Assembly (NCBI RefSeq): GCF_030929615.1
Contig: NZ_JAVFVU010000020.1
Location: forward strand, 62,001 to 126,000
Reading direction: 5' to 3'
Source: Dyadobacter sp. LHD-138
GTDB lineage: Bacteria; Bacteroidota; Bacteroidia; Cytophagales; Spirosomataceae
Length of the DNA: 64,000 nt
The notes beneath the pieces are model-generated. The model did not search any database and had not been told where the DNA came from. It saw only the letters and a program-made list of their open reading frames with translations. Position numbers and translations under genes: made by a program. Shown piece by piece: positions 26,554 through 35,639 of the stretch. Position 1 is the stretch's first letter. Each line of letters begins with the position of its first letter.

Positions 26554-27744
26554 ATGGATATTATTATTACCGGACAACAGGCCTGGGATGTCGAAATTGG
26601 GAGCAATTGCAAGAATATAGCACTGGAATTTAGTAAAATTCATCGGGTGTTATATGTCAATTCTCCGCTGGACAGGATCAGTTTGTGGAAAAATGGTAAT
26701 GATCCCAAAATTGCAAAAAGAAGGAAAGTTGTCAGAAAGCAGCTGAATGGTCTGGAAGTGATCAATGAAAATCTTTGGGTTCTTTATCCTGATAAAATGA
26801 TAGAATCCATCAACTGGATCAATTCTGACTTTGTTTTTGATCTGTTTAATAAGAGAAATAACAGGATTTTCGTCAAAAGCATTATGCAGGCGGCGCAGCA
26901 ACTGGGATTCAGGGATTATATACATTTCAATGACAATGACATTTTCCGGAGTTTTTATCTGAAAGACTACCTAAGCCCCAGGTTATCGGTCTACTATTCG
27001 CGCGATTATATGCTCGCAGTCGATTACTGGAAAAAACATGGTCGGGCGCTTGAGCCGCAATTGATCGCAAAAAGTGATGTTTGTGTGGCCAATTCTACCT
27101 ACCTGGCGGATTATTGTAAAAAATACAACGAACGATCTTATTATGTAGGGCAGGGCTGTGATCTTGACATATTTATGGATGGTATTCATGCCGGGAAGCC
27201 CGCAGATATCCGGCCGATACGGAAACCCATCATTGGGTATGTGGGTGCTTTACAGAGTCTTAGATTAGATTTGGAGCTGTTACGGCATATAGCAGTTTCC
27301 CGGCCCGAATGGAGCCTTGTTCTGGTCGGGCCTGAGGACGATGAGTTTAGACAAAGTGGTCTGCATCATTTAAATAACGTTGTTTTTACGGGTTCAAAGC
27401 GTTTCGATGAGCTCCCGGCTTACATCAATTCCTTCGACGTTTGTCTTAATCCACAGCTTCTCAATGAGGTGACGATTGGAAATTATCCCCGGAAAATTGA
27501 TGAATATCTTGCCGTTGGAAAACCGATCGTTGCAACGAAAACAGATGCCATGCGTGTTTTTGCGGAACATGTTTATCTGGGGGATAGCAAAGAAGAGTAC
27601 GTTCAGTTAATAGAACGGGCACTGGCCGAAAATTCACCTGAAAAATGTATAGCCCGCAGGGTTTTTGCAAGCGCACACACCTGGGAAAACAGCGTCGGGG
27701 AAATTTACAAAGCCATCGCGGGAGCTAAGCCGCAACGGATCTGA
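26554..27744 (+). CDS. Glycosyltransferase family 1/4
   Basis: A 396-residue GT-B enzyme that begins MDIIITGQQAWDVEIGSNCK. The C-terminal Rossmann half contains IGYVGALQSLRLDLELL, WSLVLVGPEDDEF, VVFTGSKRFDELPAYINSFD and PRKIDEYLAVGKPIVATKT. The last two are the nucleotide-sugar site (E-x7-E-like) of the family. The N-terminal half recognises the acceptor. A cytosolic or membrane-peripheral enzyme acting in repeat-unit extension. Ends two bases before the stop of an out-of-frame tail belonging to the convergent GT2 gene. Confidence 0.85.
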   Translation: MDIIITGQQAWDVEIGSNCKNIALEFSKIHRVLYVNSPLDRISLWKNGNDPKIAKRRKVVRKQLNGLEVINENLWVLYPDKMIESINWINSDFVFDLFNKRNNRIFVKSIMQAAQQLGFRDYIHFNDNDIFRSFYLKDYLSPRLSVYYSRDYMLAVDYWKKHGRALEPQLIAKSDVCVANSTYLADYCKKYNERSYYVGQGCDLDIFMDGIHAGKPADIRPIRKPIIGYVGALQSLRLDLELLRHIAVSRPEWSLVLVGPEDDEFRQSGLHHLNNVVFTGSKRFDELPAYINSFDVCLNPQLLNEVTIGNYPRKIDEYLAVGKPIVATKTDAMRVFAEHVYLGDSKEEYVQLIERALAENSPEKCIARRVFASAHTWENSVGEIYKAIAGAKPQRI

Positions 27745-27745
27745 G

Positions 27746-27931
27746 TTATTTCCGATAATCGAGGTTGAATTTTAGATGACGGTACAGATGTCTCATGCAC
27801 AGTCTTGCTTCCATCGTCTGAAACGACGATATTTTCAAGCCGGCAAAAGATTTTAGCAGTTGTTTCAGAGACTGGCCGCGGTTGTAGCGCGTAGCGTCGT
27901 GTCGGGAAATATGTGCTTCATAGTGGCTTAA
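27746..27931 (-). pseudogene. Out-of-frame C-terminal tail of the GT2 gene at 27928-28800
   Basis: A stop-free frame of 61 codons follows the GT2 stop on the same strand, shifted by one base. It reads LSHYEAHISRHDATRYNRGQ and continues with SLKQLLKSF to a TAA at 27746, just beyond the end of the convergent gene. Adding one T to the T4 run before the GT2 stop (about 27929-27932) would join SMF to LSHYEAH. The composition looks coding. It is most simply the real C-terminus, cut off by a one-base loss. Confidence 0.6.
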
Positions 27932-28800
27932 AACATAGATAAATAGTCGCGCATTCCTTTTACTTGCCTTTTTGCCCGATTTAAAAAAGCATTAAAAATA
28001 CTTCCGTCGTCAAGCAACCTGCGTGGCGAAGTAAAGACAGTGGCTTTTGAATCACGAACCATTTTGAGTTTACCGGCTGTTTTGAGGTTTAACGCCATGC
28101 GTCCGTCTTCCGCTTCATTTTCATAATCGCTTCCTACGATATTGGCATATATCCTGGACCCGCTTACTTTGAAACCTCCGGTATTGCGGCCAATTTCCGT
28201 AACGAAACCCATGTTGAAACCATAGACATTGAGATATTCCCGGTTCTTTTTTCGAATTTGGATCATCACACCGGCGAATTTTTCATATAACCAAAGTCCA
28301 AATCTTCCCTGATCGCCGGGAGGGATAAATGCATAGTTTCCATAAACGCCGGTGATTCCGGAATCTTTTACCATGGGAGCCACCATGAGGTCAATCCAGT
28401 CTGGCGGGTAAAAAGTGTCGGAATCGGCGCAAAGGTGGTATTTGCCTCGGGCGAGTTCAAGTCCCATTTGCCGGGCAAAAGGAGTGCCTTGCACCGTCTG
28501 TAAATAATTGCGGACGCCAAGTGTGTCAAGAACGTTTTGCGTACCGTCCGTCGAGTTGTTATTGATCACGACGATTTCAACCTTGTATTTTGTATGGCTG
28601 GCCGACAGCGAGGAAAGGGTACGATAAATATTGTTCTCTTCGTTCCATGCCGGAATGACAACTGAGATATCCGGATGTTCAGTCTTAAAATGACCAATGG
28701 CCGTTCTGAGATGACCGATTTCAGCATCCGTCAGGTCCTGGAATTTTTTGTTCTTAAAAAGATGTGGTAAAATCCATTTTGGCAAACCAAATAAGCTCAT
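27928..28800 (-). CDS. GT2 glycosyltransferase, probably C-terminally frameshifted
   Basis: A 290-residue GT-A enzyme: DISVVIPAWNEENNIYRTLS, VEIVVINNNSTDGTQ, CADSDTFYPPDWIDLM (DxD-type site) and a long C-terminal region (GSDYENEAEDGRMALNLK). The catalytic core is intact. The gene ends ...GMRDYLSMF-stop, but an open frame one base away extends a further 61 codons with coding-like sequence. The native protein may therefore be about 350 residues. It is encoded opposite to most of the locus, next to the truncated GT39 remnant upstream. May still be active. Confidence 0.8.
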   Translation of the reverse strand: MSLFGLPKWILPHLFKNKKFQDLTDAEIGHLRTAIGHFKTEHPDISVVIPAWNEENNIYRTLSSLSASHTKYKVEIVVINNNSTDGTQNVLDTLGVRNYLQTVQGTPFARQMGLELARGKYHLCADSDTFYPPDWIDLMVAPMVKDSGITGVYGNYAFIPPGDQGRFGLWLYEKFAGVMIQIRKKNREYLNVYGFNMGFVTEIGRNTGGFKVSGSRIYANIVGSDYENEAEDGRMALNLKTAGKLKMVRDSKATVFTSPRRLLDDGSIFNAFLNRAKRQVKGMRDYLSMF

Positions 28801-28885
28801 ATCTTTATTTCAATTATTGTGCTGAGACCCATTATTTTAAAACTTTGACAGACTTTGGGCCAGGTAAAGACAAACAGATATCATT

Positions 28886-29128
28886 TTATGTCCGTACTGG
28901 TTTTACTTGCCAGATAGCTGCCTTTTGTTGATAATCAATGGGTGGGGTGGACAGTTTCGTGAAATTTATTCTCATTAGACAGGAAGCCAGAAATACTTCA
29001 TCTTTCCACAGCGAACAATTATTAAAGTAGCGCAAAAAACGAAGAAAAACTCCTGAAAAAAGAAAAATGACAAGAAAGGGAAGTGTACTTTTGTGAAAGT
29101 TTGTAGAACTGTCAATACTTTTTGTCAT
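28886..29128 (-). pseudogene. N-terminal remnant of a GT39-like membrane glycosyltransferase
   Basis: An 80-codon ORF with one membrane helix (PFLVIFLFSGVFLRFLRYF) and the start of the first periplasmic loop of ArnT/dolichyl-phosphate-mannose-type transferases: NNCSLWKDEVFLAS, with the catalytic-type acidic pair DE, and STPPIDYQQKA. Full-length members have 450-550 residues and about ten helices. Here the frame ends a few codons after DYQQKA, so most of the gene is missing. The next 85 bases toward the GT2 gene contain no clear further domain. A deletion product, most likely non-functional. Confidence 0.7.
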
Positions 29129-29307
29129 ACGTTGAGCAAATAATTTATAAATAAAGTATTTTTTCGACTATTTATAAAATCGTTATAGCAAATTACTCTT
29201 TTTTTACTTTGTAGAAGTAATTTGTTGATGCAAACAATATATTATTGAAAAATAGCGTATTTGCGGAGCTCCTCAAACGCAGACGCAATTAACTGACTCA
29301 TCGTTAA

Positions 29308-30648
29308 ATGGCATTACAGCTTTTACAAAAGTTACAAAACAAGCATTTTCTTTCTTTGGCGGGCAACGGCATCATGTCGGTATTAGGCATGCTCAATATG
29401 ATTATCCTTTACCGGGCGCTTCCGGTTGCGAGCATTGGTGTGTGGGTCTTTTTTCTTTCCATTTTGCTTTTGGTAGACACGTTCAGATCCGGATTTTTGA
29501 CAACGGCCTTCATTAAATTTTATGCTGGTGCAACGCCTGAGCGGGCTCGGGAAGTTGTGGGCTCGGCCTGGTTTATCGGCGGCGCAATCACGACGGTTAT
29601 GGTTTTAATCAATATTCTCGCCTACTTCTTCATTTCATATATAAAGAATCCTTCGATTGTCTTGTTTGTTGAATGGTCCGGGATAATCTACGTCTCGTCA
29701 TTGCCATATTTCATTGCTTCCTGCGTAGTCCAGGCAGAACAACGTTTTGATCATCTATTGTACATCCGTTTTTCAAGCCAGGGTATTTTTATATTTTTCG
29801 TCATTTTCATGGCGCTGACCAAAACCGCGACCCTGCAAAATATCATCTACGCATATCTTGGCTGCGCATTTTTAACGAGTTTATTGAGCATATTCATGGG
29901 TTGGGCACGTGTTTCGTCCTTTCAATACAGGACATTTGCTTGTATCCGCGAGATGGTTCACTTTGGAAAGTACAGTGCTGGTACCAGCCTAAGTGCTAAT
30001 TTATTCAGTACTTCCAACATGATGATCATCAATTTCATGCTCGGGCCCGCTGCGTTGGCGGTTTTTAACCTGGGACAGCGGTTGATGGAAGTTATTGAAA
30101 TTCCATTGAGAAGTTTTGTTGCCACAGGAATGCCGGAGTTGTCGGCTGCCTACAATGCCGGGAATAAGGCCTGGGTGATCGATACGATGAAGCGTTACGC
30201 CGGGCTTATCACCGTTGCGCTGATGCCGGTATGTTTGGGGGCCGTTGCGCTTGCCGATGTTGCAATCGCGATCATCGGCGGGAGCAAGTATATGGATTCA
30301 GAAGCGGCTAATATCATGCGCATTTTTATGACATTCGCATTGCTGTATCCCATGGACAGATTTTTTGCCCTGACATTGGACGTTATCCATCAGCCTAAAA
30401 TTAATTTTATCAAGGTGCTGGTTATGCTGGTGGCTAGTGCTGGCTCGTCGTTTTTTGGCATTTTCTTAACCAACAGCCTTTACGGCGTAGCCTTTGCGGG
30501 ACTCATTCCCACGCTGATCGGCGTAGGGGTGGGTTATTGGGGGCTAAACCGGTTCCAGCCATTTAATATATTCAGTATTCTGACAACCGGGTATAGTCAG
30601 ATCATAACCTTGCTTAGGACTTATTGGTACAAGTTGTCGGCGAAGTAA
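29308..30648 (+). CDS. Wzx-like oligosaccharide flippase
   Basis: A 446-residue protein with about 12-14 membrane helices, of the MATE/MOP flippase superfamily. Landmarks: LSLAGNGIMSVLGMLNMIIL at the N-terminus, GKYSAGTSLSANLFSTSNM in mid-protein, and GPAALAVFNLGQRLMEVIEI, typical of polysaccharide exporters. It would move the finished lipid-linked repeat unit across the inner membrane for polymerisation. Transcribed alone on the plus strand with its own upstream region of about 180 bases; completes the Wzx/Wzy set with the polymerase at 24.1 kb. Confidence 0.85.
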   Translation: MALQLLQKLQNKHFLSLAGNGIMSVLGMLNMIILYRALPVASIGVWVFFLSILLLVDTFRSGFLTTAFIKFYAGATPERAREVVGSAWFIGGAITTVMVLINILAYFFISYIKNPSIVLFVEWSGIIYVSSLPYFIASCVVQAEQRFDHLLYIRFSSQGIFIFFVIFMALTKTATLQNIIYAYLGCAFLTSLLSIFMGWARVSSFQYRTFACIREMVHFGKYSAGTSLSANLFSTSNMMIINFMLGPAALAVFNLGQRLMEVIEIPLRSFVATGMPELSAAYNAGNKAWVIDTMKRYAGLITVALMPVCLGAVALADVAIAIIGGSKYMDSEAANIMRIFMTFALLYPMDRFFALTLDVIHQPKINFIKVLVMLVASAGSSFFGIFLTNSLYGVAFAGLIPTLIGVGVGYWGLNRFQPFNIFSILTTGYSQIITLLRTYWYKLSAK

Positions 30649-30721
30649 TGCTTGAAAAGACTGGGGTATTTTCGTTGCCGGACCTTAAATTGATTTTCCG
30701 CTTAATAACAATAATGCGCTG

Positions 30722-31285
30722 TCACAGCAGATTAAAGGTGATTCGGAAAGTGTTTCTGCCTGTAGGCTGATCAAAGCAATAACTGAAATGGTCAGATGCC
30801 TTGGCAATGATCAGTAGGCCAAAATGGTCACTTGTATTGGTCAGAAGCTCCGGCATTTCCAGATCTTCGATCTCTTCAACCAGAAAAAAGGCGCTGTTAC
30901 GGCTCTCGGTGTAGATCCGGAGTGAATCCATTCCGTTTCTATAAATATCAAAATGTTGATTTAGACAAGGTTCAGCAACGGGCCAGGATAATTGCTGATT
31001 GCCGTTCACTGTAAGCAAAAGAGGATTGCCCAGGTCCTCCTTTTCAATCACAAGCGTATTTTCTGCCAGTTTGAAATGCAACAGGGTTTGTGCTGCGCCC
31101 GCGTGTTTCGCCCCATTAATGAGGAGTTCGGTAAGCGCCCACTTAACCCTGGACTTAATGTCCTGAGATACCTCCCGTAGTTCTTCAGACGCCTGTATGT
31201 GCTCCATGCAGTTACTTAAAACAGAAGCAACATCTGCCGTCTTATTTGAGAATTGAAATGACTTTTGGTACCTGTGACGATTCAT
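30722..31285 (-). CDS. RsbW-like ATP-binding (anti-sigma/serine kinase) protein
   Basis: A 187-residue GHKL ATPase-type protein of the partner-switching class. Residues 40-130 hold the ATPase core: VKWALTELLINGAKHAGA (N-box with E and N). The G-box is weak (later motifs are hard to align). In known systems such proteins sequester a target regulator and phosphorylate a STAS antagonist. Its ATG overlaps the stop of the STAS gene by four bases (ATGA), so the two are made in ratio. It ends the operon. The target (sigma factor or enzyme) is not encoded next to it. Confidence 0.75.
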   Translation of the reverse strand: MNRHRYQKSFQFSNKTADVASVLSNCMEHIQASEELREVSQDIKSRVKWALTELLINGAKHAGAAQTLLHFKLAENTLVIEKEDLGNPLLLTVNGNQQLSWPVAEPCLNQHFDIYRNGMDSLRIYTESRNSAFFLVEEIEDLEMPELLTNTSDHFGLLIIAKASDHFSYCFDQPTGRNTFRITFNLL

Positions 31286-31623
31286 TTATTTAATGTGTCC
31301 ATTGCCTGATCAAAATTTGTATAGATTTTGAAAACCTTATCCATGCGGATCAGCGTTAACAGATTTCTGACATCGGGTTTTAATGCAACCAGATAAATAT
31401 CGGTTTTTCGGGGCATAGCAAATTTCAAGGCCACAACCAGGCTACCTAAAAACGAGCTGTCTATATAATTTACATTTTCAAAATTGACGATGATCAGTTT
31501 CGTCCCTTCTGCAATCAGGGAAACCATTTCTTCCTTAAACTTGTCTGCGTTGGCCAGGCTTGCCTCTTGCTGCAAAATTGTTGCCTGTGTGATGTCCTGA
31601 ATCTTATTAACCTGAAGTATCAT
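31282..31623 (-). CDS. STAS-domain anti-sigma factor antagonist
   Basis: A 113-residue single STAS domain. The conserved NYIDSSFLGSLVVAL segment carries the Ser that RsbW-type kinases phosphorylate and SpoIIE-type phosphatases dephosphorylate. The C-terminal helix (RNLLTLIRMDKVFKIY) matches the family. It sits between the receiver-PP2C phosphatase gene (18 bases upstream) and the ATPase gene (overlapping), so the three form a complete partner-switching circuit. Confidence 0.88.
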   Translation of the reverse strand: MILQVNKIQDITQATILQQEASLANADKFKEEMVSLIAEGTKLIIVNFENVNYIDSSFLGSLVVALKFAMPRKTDIYLVALKPDVRNLLTLIRMDKVFKIYTNFDQAMDTLNK

Positions 31624-31641
31624 GCGGGTTATGTGAATGGG

Positions 31642-32799
31642 TTATTGTTTCTCGATAAAAATTATACTCGCGTCATCCATCTGGTTGCTGTCGTTGATCT
31701 TGTTCAGCACATGCGATTTGATCTGTTCAAAGCTGGCTTCGTTCCCAAAGTATGGACTGATCTTTTCAACAAAAAACGGATAGTCGCTTTTCTTTGTGCC
31801 ATTTGAAGGGATATCGATCATGCCATCGGTAAAAATTACGAGCTTATCGCCCGGTTGCATGGACACGATCTGGTTGTCGTATAAACCGTCTTCAAGGAGT
31901 CCGAGCAACAACCCGGACGACTTGATCATGTCCGTTTTTTGGCCCTTTTTTTTATACAGGATCAAAGGCAAATCCCCCGCACCAGTGTAATGGACATGTC
32001 CGGTTTGACTATCCAAAAGCAGCAGCGAGAGACTGGATAAAATATTTTGCAGGCTTTCATCTAGAAAAACCAGTTTATTTATTTTTTGTACGATGTTATC
32101 CAGGGCAAAGTCGTCATCCAGGGCACAGAACCGAATGGCCGCCCGGATGTAGCTTAGAAAACCGAAGGTAAAAAACCAGGCCTTCCATTTTTTGCCCATA
32201 ATGTCACCCAGTAACGCAAAACAATAGCGGTCGTCGACCCGAATAAAATCGATAAAATCGCCTCCGGGGTATCCCAGATAACCTTTGTGCCAAAAATCGA
32301 TTTTGAAACCGGAAACCACCGGGTTTGTCGTTGGAATTGATTTTACGTTGAGGGTTTCTGCTGCTATCCTTAACTCCCGGATTGACCGGATATGTTCATT
32401 TTCAAGCGATTTAATAATGTTATTCAGCTTGGAAATAATAACGGGTATTGGTGTTTCCTTATTGATGTAGTCCAGTGCATTCATATTCAGCCCTTCCAGA
32501 ACCAGGGAATTGTCGGTGAAAGAAGTCAGGAATACGAAAGGGATGTCGCGGATATCAGGATTAAGGAGAACGGTTTGACGGAAATCAAAACCGTTTATCT
32601 CAGGCATTTCATAATCAGATAAAATGAGATCCGGCATCTCTGTTTGCAGTAACGATAAAGCCTCCGTCGCAGAGCCGCACAGGGTGCAAACATAACCTGC
32701 CTTTTTTAGAGATGCCTCCATCACTTTGCGAAAGACCAGGTTATCTTCAACGAACAGTATTTTTTTTACTTTGGCGGGAGGGTCTGGAAACGTCATCAT
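31642..32799 (-). CDS. Response regulator fused to SpoIIE-type PP2C phosphatase
   Basis: A 385-residue RsbU-like protein. The receiver (about 12-130) has FVEDN, LILSDYEMPEINGFD (phospho-Asp), FLTSF and the Lys in YINKETP. The PP2C domain (about 175-385) has GGDFIDFIRVDDRY, ALLGDIMGKKWKAW, GAGDLPLILY and VIFTDGMIDI, giving the metal-binding Asp set. The usual GKGxPAA is replaced by GKKWKAW. It would dephosphorylate the STAS partner when phosphorylated. The start is ATG 32799, overlapping the stop of the membrane-protein gene; the longer reading begins at a TTG. Confidence 0.85.
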   Translation of the reverse strand: MMTFPDPPAKVKKILFVEDNLVFRKVMEASLKKAGYVCTLCGSATEALSLLQTEMPDLILSDYEMPEINGFDFRQTVLLNPDIRDIPFVFLTSFTDNSLVLEGLNMNALDYINKETPIPVIISKLNNIIKSLENEHIRSIRELRIAAETLNVKSIPTTNPVVSGFKIDFWHKGYLGYPGGDFIDFIRVDDRYCFALLGDIMGKKWKAWFFTFGFLSYIRAAIRFCALDDDFALDNIVQKINKLVFLDESLQNILSSLSLLLLDSQTGHVHYTGAGDLPLILYKKKGQKTDMIKSSGLLLGLLEDGLYDNQIVSMQPGDKLVIFTDGMIDIPSNGTKKSDYPFFVEKISPYFGNEASFEQIKSHVLNKINDSNQMDDASIIFIEKQ

Positions 32800-33374
32800 T
32801 TTTTGTTGAAATTTAACACAAAGAGCAGAACTCCACAAAAAATAATGAGCAGGGAGACCAGATCCATGATCGTAACCCCATCATTGGCATTAAAATAGAA
32901 AACAGTAAATATTTCGAAGCTCGGAGGTGCTGGCATGATAATCATGGCAAAGCCGACGACAATCAGCAAGAACGCCAGAATAAACAGGATAATCTTTTGG
33001 ACCGCATTTTTCCTAAGGTAGTTTTTGCTGATATTACTGTCAATCTTTGTTTCCGAAAGCAGTTTTTCAAGTCCTTCTAATAATTCTTCACGGGACAAAC
33101 TATTGTTCTGGTCGAGTGCGTCGTAAGGGCTAAGTTGTTTTGCCGAAAACCGGGAGTTCTGAAATGCGGTGGCTATTTGCTGCTGATAATTTTTTGCAAT
33201 TTTGTTACTGACGCTGGACTTTTCTATAACATCGATCAATTCCCTTACTTTTGCGTCTAGCAGTGAGTTTTCAGTCTCGCCGGGGATGGGGCTGTCCGGC
33301 TTGCTCGCAGAAATTCTTTTTATGTCTTGTAAACGTGGTAGTTTCACCCGGTCAATTTTAGGAAATTGTGTCAA
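32796..33374 (-). CDS. Membrane protein of the partner-switching operon
   Basis: A 192-residue protein: a charged, helical cytoplasmic N-terminal part of about 125 residues, with likely coiled-coil stretches (LLDAKVRELIDVIEKSS; REELLEGLEKLLSET), then two membrane helices (about 130-148 and 168-188). No known family. The start must be TTG 33374 or another non-ATG codon, since the first in-frame Met lies inside the membrane segment and a stop precedes the TTG. It overlaps the phosphatase gene (ATGA), so it is expressed with the circuit and may bring it to the membrane or sense an envelope signal. Inference only. Confidence 0.6.
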   Translation of the reverse strand: MTQFPKIDRVKLPRLQDIKRISASKPDSPIPGETENSLLDAKVRELIDVIEKSSVSNKIAKNYQQQIATAFQNSRFSAKQLSPYDALDQNNSLSREELLEGLEKLLSETKIDSNISKNYLRKNAVQKIILFILAFLLIVVGFAMIIMPAPPSFEIFTVFYFNANDGVTIMDLVSLLIIFCGVLLFVLNFNKK

Positions 33375-33535
33375 TAGCTACAAAGCTTTGCAGGCGATTT
33401 GTAGTAAAATCGTCAGTATGCCTTATGAATTTTGTTTAAAGCTAGGTTTTTATTATTAATTTTGAAATACTTCTACAAATCAACGGAATTTATTCTTCAT
33501 TTTAACCTATAAATTCAGTCGTTATTTTCTACCGG

Positions 33536-34453
33536 ATGAAAAAAGTTTCTATCGTTACAGTTAATTTCAATCAACAAAAAGTTACAGAAGATTTGCTTAA
33601 ATCATTGACTGAGATCAATACTTATCCTGATTTTGAAATTATTGTTGTCGATAACGGGAGTAAAATAAACCCTGTCCCCGAATGGAAAGTGAAGTACCCG
33701 GATGTGATTTTTATCAGATCAGAGCTAAATACAGGGTTTGCCGGAGGAAATAATATCGGGATAAGACAGGCGAGGGGAGACTATTTTTTTCTGATCAACA
33801 ACGATACAGAAGTCACCGCTGACCTGATTGAAAAGCTTGTTAAAACCCTCGAAACCAATCCGAAAATCGGCATAATTTCTCCCAAGATCCACTATTTCGA
33901 CCGGCCGGGCATGCTGCAATATGCGGGATACACCCCGATGAATTACTACACAGCCAGGAACGCCTGCATTGGACAATTTGAGGAAGATAAAGGGCAATAC
34001 GACTCCCTAAGTGGTCCGACAGGATATGCCCACGGGGCGGCTATGATGCTGTCCGCAATGGCAGTTCAAAAAGCAGGTCTTATGGCCGAAAATTACTTTT
34101 TATACTATGAAGAACTTGACTGGTGCGAACGGATCAGGAAGGCTGGTTATGAAATTCATGTGAATCTGCAAGCTTTGATATACCATAAGGAATCTGTTTC
34201 AGTAGGAAAAAAAAGTGCTTTGAAAGAGTTTTTTATGAATAGGAACCGGATATTGTTTATCAGGAGAAATACATCGTTAACCACCTTTGCTATTTTTTGT
34301 ATCTATTTTCTGTTATTGGTCGTCCCAAGAAATCTGCTGAGCTATCTGATCCATAAGGAATATCATTTTATACCGGTTTTTTTAAGGGCTGTTACCTGGC
34401 ATTTTACCAATACAACGAATAGTAATAATTTGGGCTATCCCATAAAATTTTAA
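33536..34453 (+). CDS. GT2 rhamnosyltransferase-like glycosyltransferase
   Basis: A 305-residue GT-A enzyme: KKVSIVTVNFNQQKVTEDLL, EIIVVDNGSK, NTGFAGGNNIGIRQARGDYF and FLINNDTEVT (DxD), then GAAMMLSAMAVQKAG, ENYFLYYEELDWCERIRKAG and LIYHKESVSVGKK. This is the WcaE/rhamnosyltransferase style of GT2. The C-terminal 60 residues are hydrophobic (TTFAIFCIYFLLLVVPRNLL), giving membrane association. Three bases separate it from the next GT2 gene, so they form a two-gene operon divergent from the partner-switching operon. Confidence 0.88.
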   Translation: MKKVSIVTVNFNQQKVTEDLLKSLTEINTYPDFEIIVVDNGSKINPVPEWKVKYPDVIFIRSELNTGFAGGNNIGIRQARGDYFFLINNDTEVTADLIEKLVKTLETNPKIGIISPKIHYFDRPGMLQYAGYTPMNYYTARNACIGQFEEDKGQYDSLSGPTGYAHGAAMMLSAMAVQKAGLMAENYFLYYEELDWCERIRKAGYEIHVNLQALIYHKESVSVGKKSALKEFFMNRNRILFIRRNTSLTTFAIFCIYFLLLVVPRNLLSYLIHKEYHFIPVFLRAVTWHFTNTTNSNNLGYPIKF

Positions 34454-34456
34454 TAT

Positions 34457-35629
34457 ATGCAGATTCTTTTCTGGCTTAGCTTGTTCATTGTTTTTTATAC
34501 TTTTCTGGGTTACGGAATTCTTCTTTATTTTCTGGTGAAGATCAGACGAGTACGCAAAGGGAAAAGGATTTTACCCGATCTGAACCAGGATTTTCCGACG
34601 CTGACACTTGTGGTGGCTGCGTACAATGAAGAAGACCTCATTATTGAAAAAGTTCAGAATACGTTGGGTTTGAACTATCCTGCCGATAAGTTGCATCTGC
34701 TCTTTATCACAGACGGATCCAGCGATAAAACGCCTGATCTTATTGCACGGTATCCGCAAATAAAGCTCATGCATTCGGCTGCCAGAAATGGTAAAATTCA
34801 TGCGATCCATAGAGCCATGCATGAAGTTAACAGTGAGGTGGTTGTCTTTACGGACGCCAATACTTTTTTGAATCAAGATGCGCTGCTTCTTATCGCGCGG
34901 CATTACGCTGACCCGGAAGTCGGGGCAGTGTCCGGTGAAAAACGGGTTATGCAGGATGCTGTTTCCGATGCAACGGCGGGTGAAGGATTCTATTGGAAAT
35001 ACGAATCGACATTAAAGAAGTGGGACTCGGAACTGTATTCTGTCGTAGGCGCTGCCGGCGAATTGTTCAGCGTCAGGCGTTCATTGTATCAGGAAGTAGA
35101 GCCCGATACCATTTTGGACGATTTTATGATTTCAATGCTTATTGCGCAGCAGGGGTACCGCGTGATCTATGAGCCGGATGCGTATGCCTCCGAGCTTTCA
35201 TCTGACAATATCACGGAGGAACTAAAAAGAAAGGTACGTATTGCTGCGGGGGGGATTCAATCCATTCTGCGTTTGAATAAATTGTTTTTGCCTTTCAATT
35301 TTCCACTGTTGTGGTTTCAATACATCAGCCACCGCGTGTTGCGATGGACAGTGACACCTTTTTTGATGATCCTTGTCTTTATCCTAAACATCCTGATTTG
35401 TTTTCAGACGCAGGAAATAATCTATGGGCTGATGATGGCGGGACAGTTATTCTTTTACGGCGCGGCTTTTGCGGGCTGGATGCTGGAGAAGCGAAGGATT
35501 AAAGTTAAGGCTTTGTTTATTCCCTATTATTTCTGTGTCATGAATTATGCGGTCATTGCCGGTATCTGGCGTTATTATCAGGGAAGCCAGAGTGCAGCCT
35601 GGGAAAAGGCCAGACGGAAAACGACTTAA
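34457..35629 (+). CDS. Membrane GT2 glycosyltransferase
   Basis: A 390-residue enzyme with an N-terminal helix (about 3-25), a GT-A domain (TLTLVVAAYNEEDLIIEKV; LLFITDGSSDKTPDLI; VVFTDANTFLNQDALLLIA; GAAGELFSVRRSLYQ; DDFMISMLIAQQGYRV) and three C-terminal helices. The RKVRIAAGGIQSIL segment matches the cytosolic loop of hyaluronan/cellulose-synthase-like GT2s. It is directly downstream of another GT2 gene and is closed by a strong terminator, ending the exopolysaccharide locus. Confidence 0.88.
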   Translation: MQILFWLSLFIVFYTFLGYGILLYFLVKIRRVRKGKRILPDLNQDFPTLTLVVAAYNEEDLIIEKVQNTLGLNYPADKLHLLFITDGSSDKTPDLIARYPQIKLMHSAARNGKIHAIHRAMHEVNSEVVVFTDANTFLNQDALLLIARHYADPEVGAVSGEKRVMQDAVSDATAGEGFYWKYESTLKKWDSELYSVVGAAGELFSVRRSLYQEVEPDTILDDFMISMLIAQQGYRVIYEPDAYASELSSDNITEELKRKVRIAAGGIQSILRLNKLFLPFNFPLLWFQYISHRVLRWTVTPFLMILVFILNILICFQTQEIIYGLMMAGQLFFYGAAFAGWMLEKRRIKVKALFIPYYFCVMNYAVIAGIWRYYQGSQSAAWEKARRKTT

Positions 35630-35639
35630 TGGACCAAAA

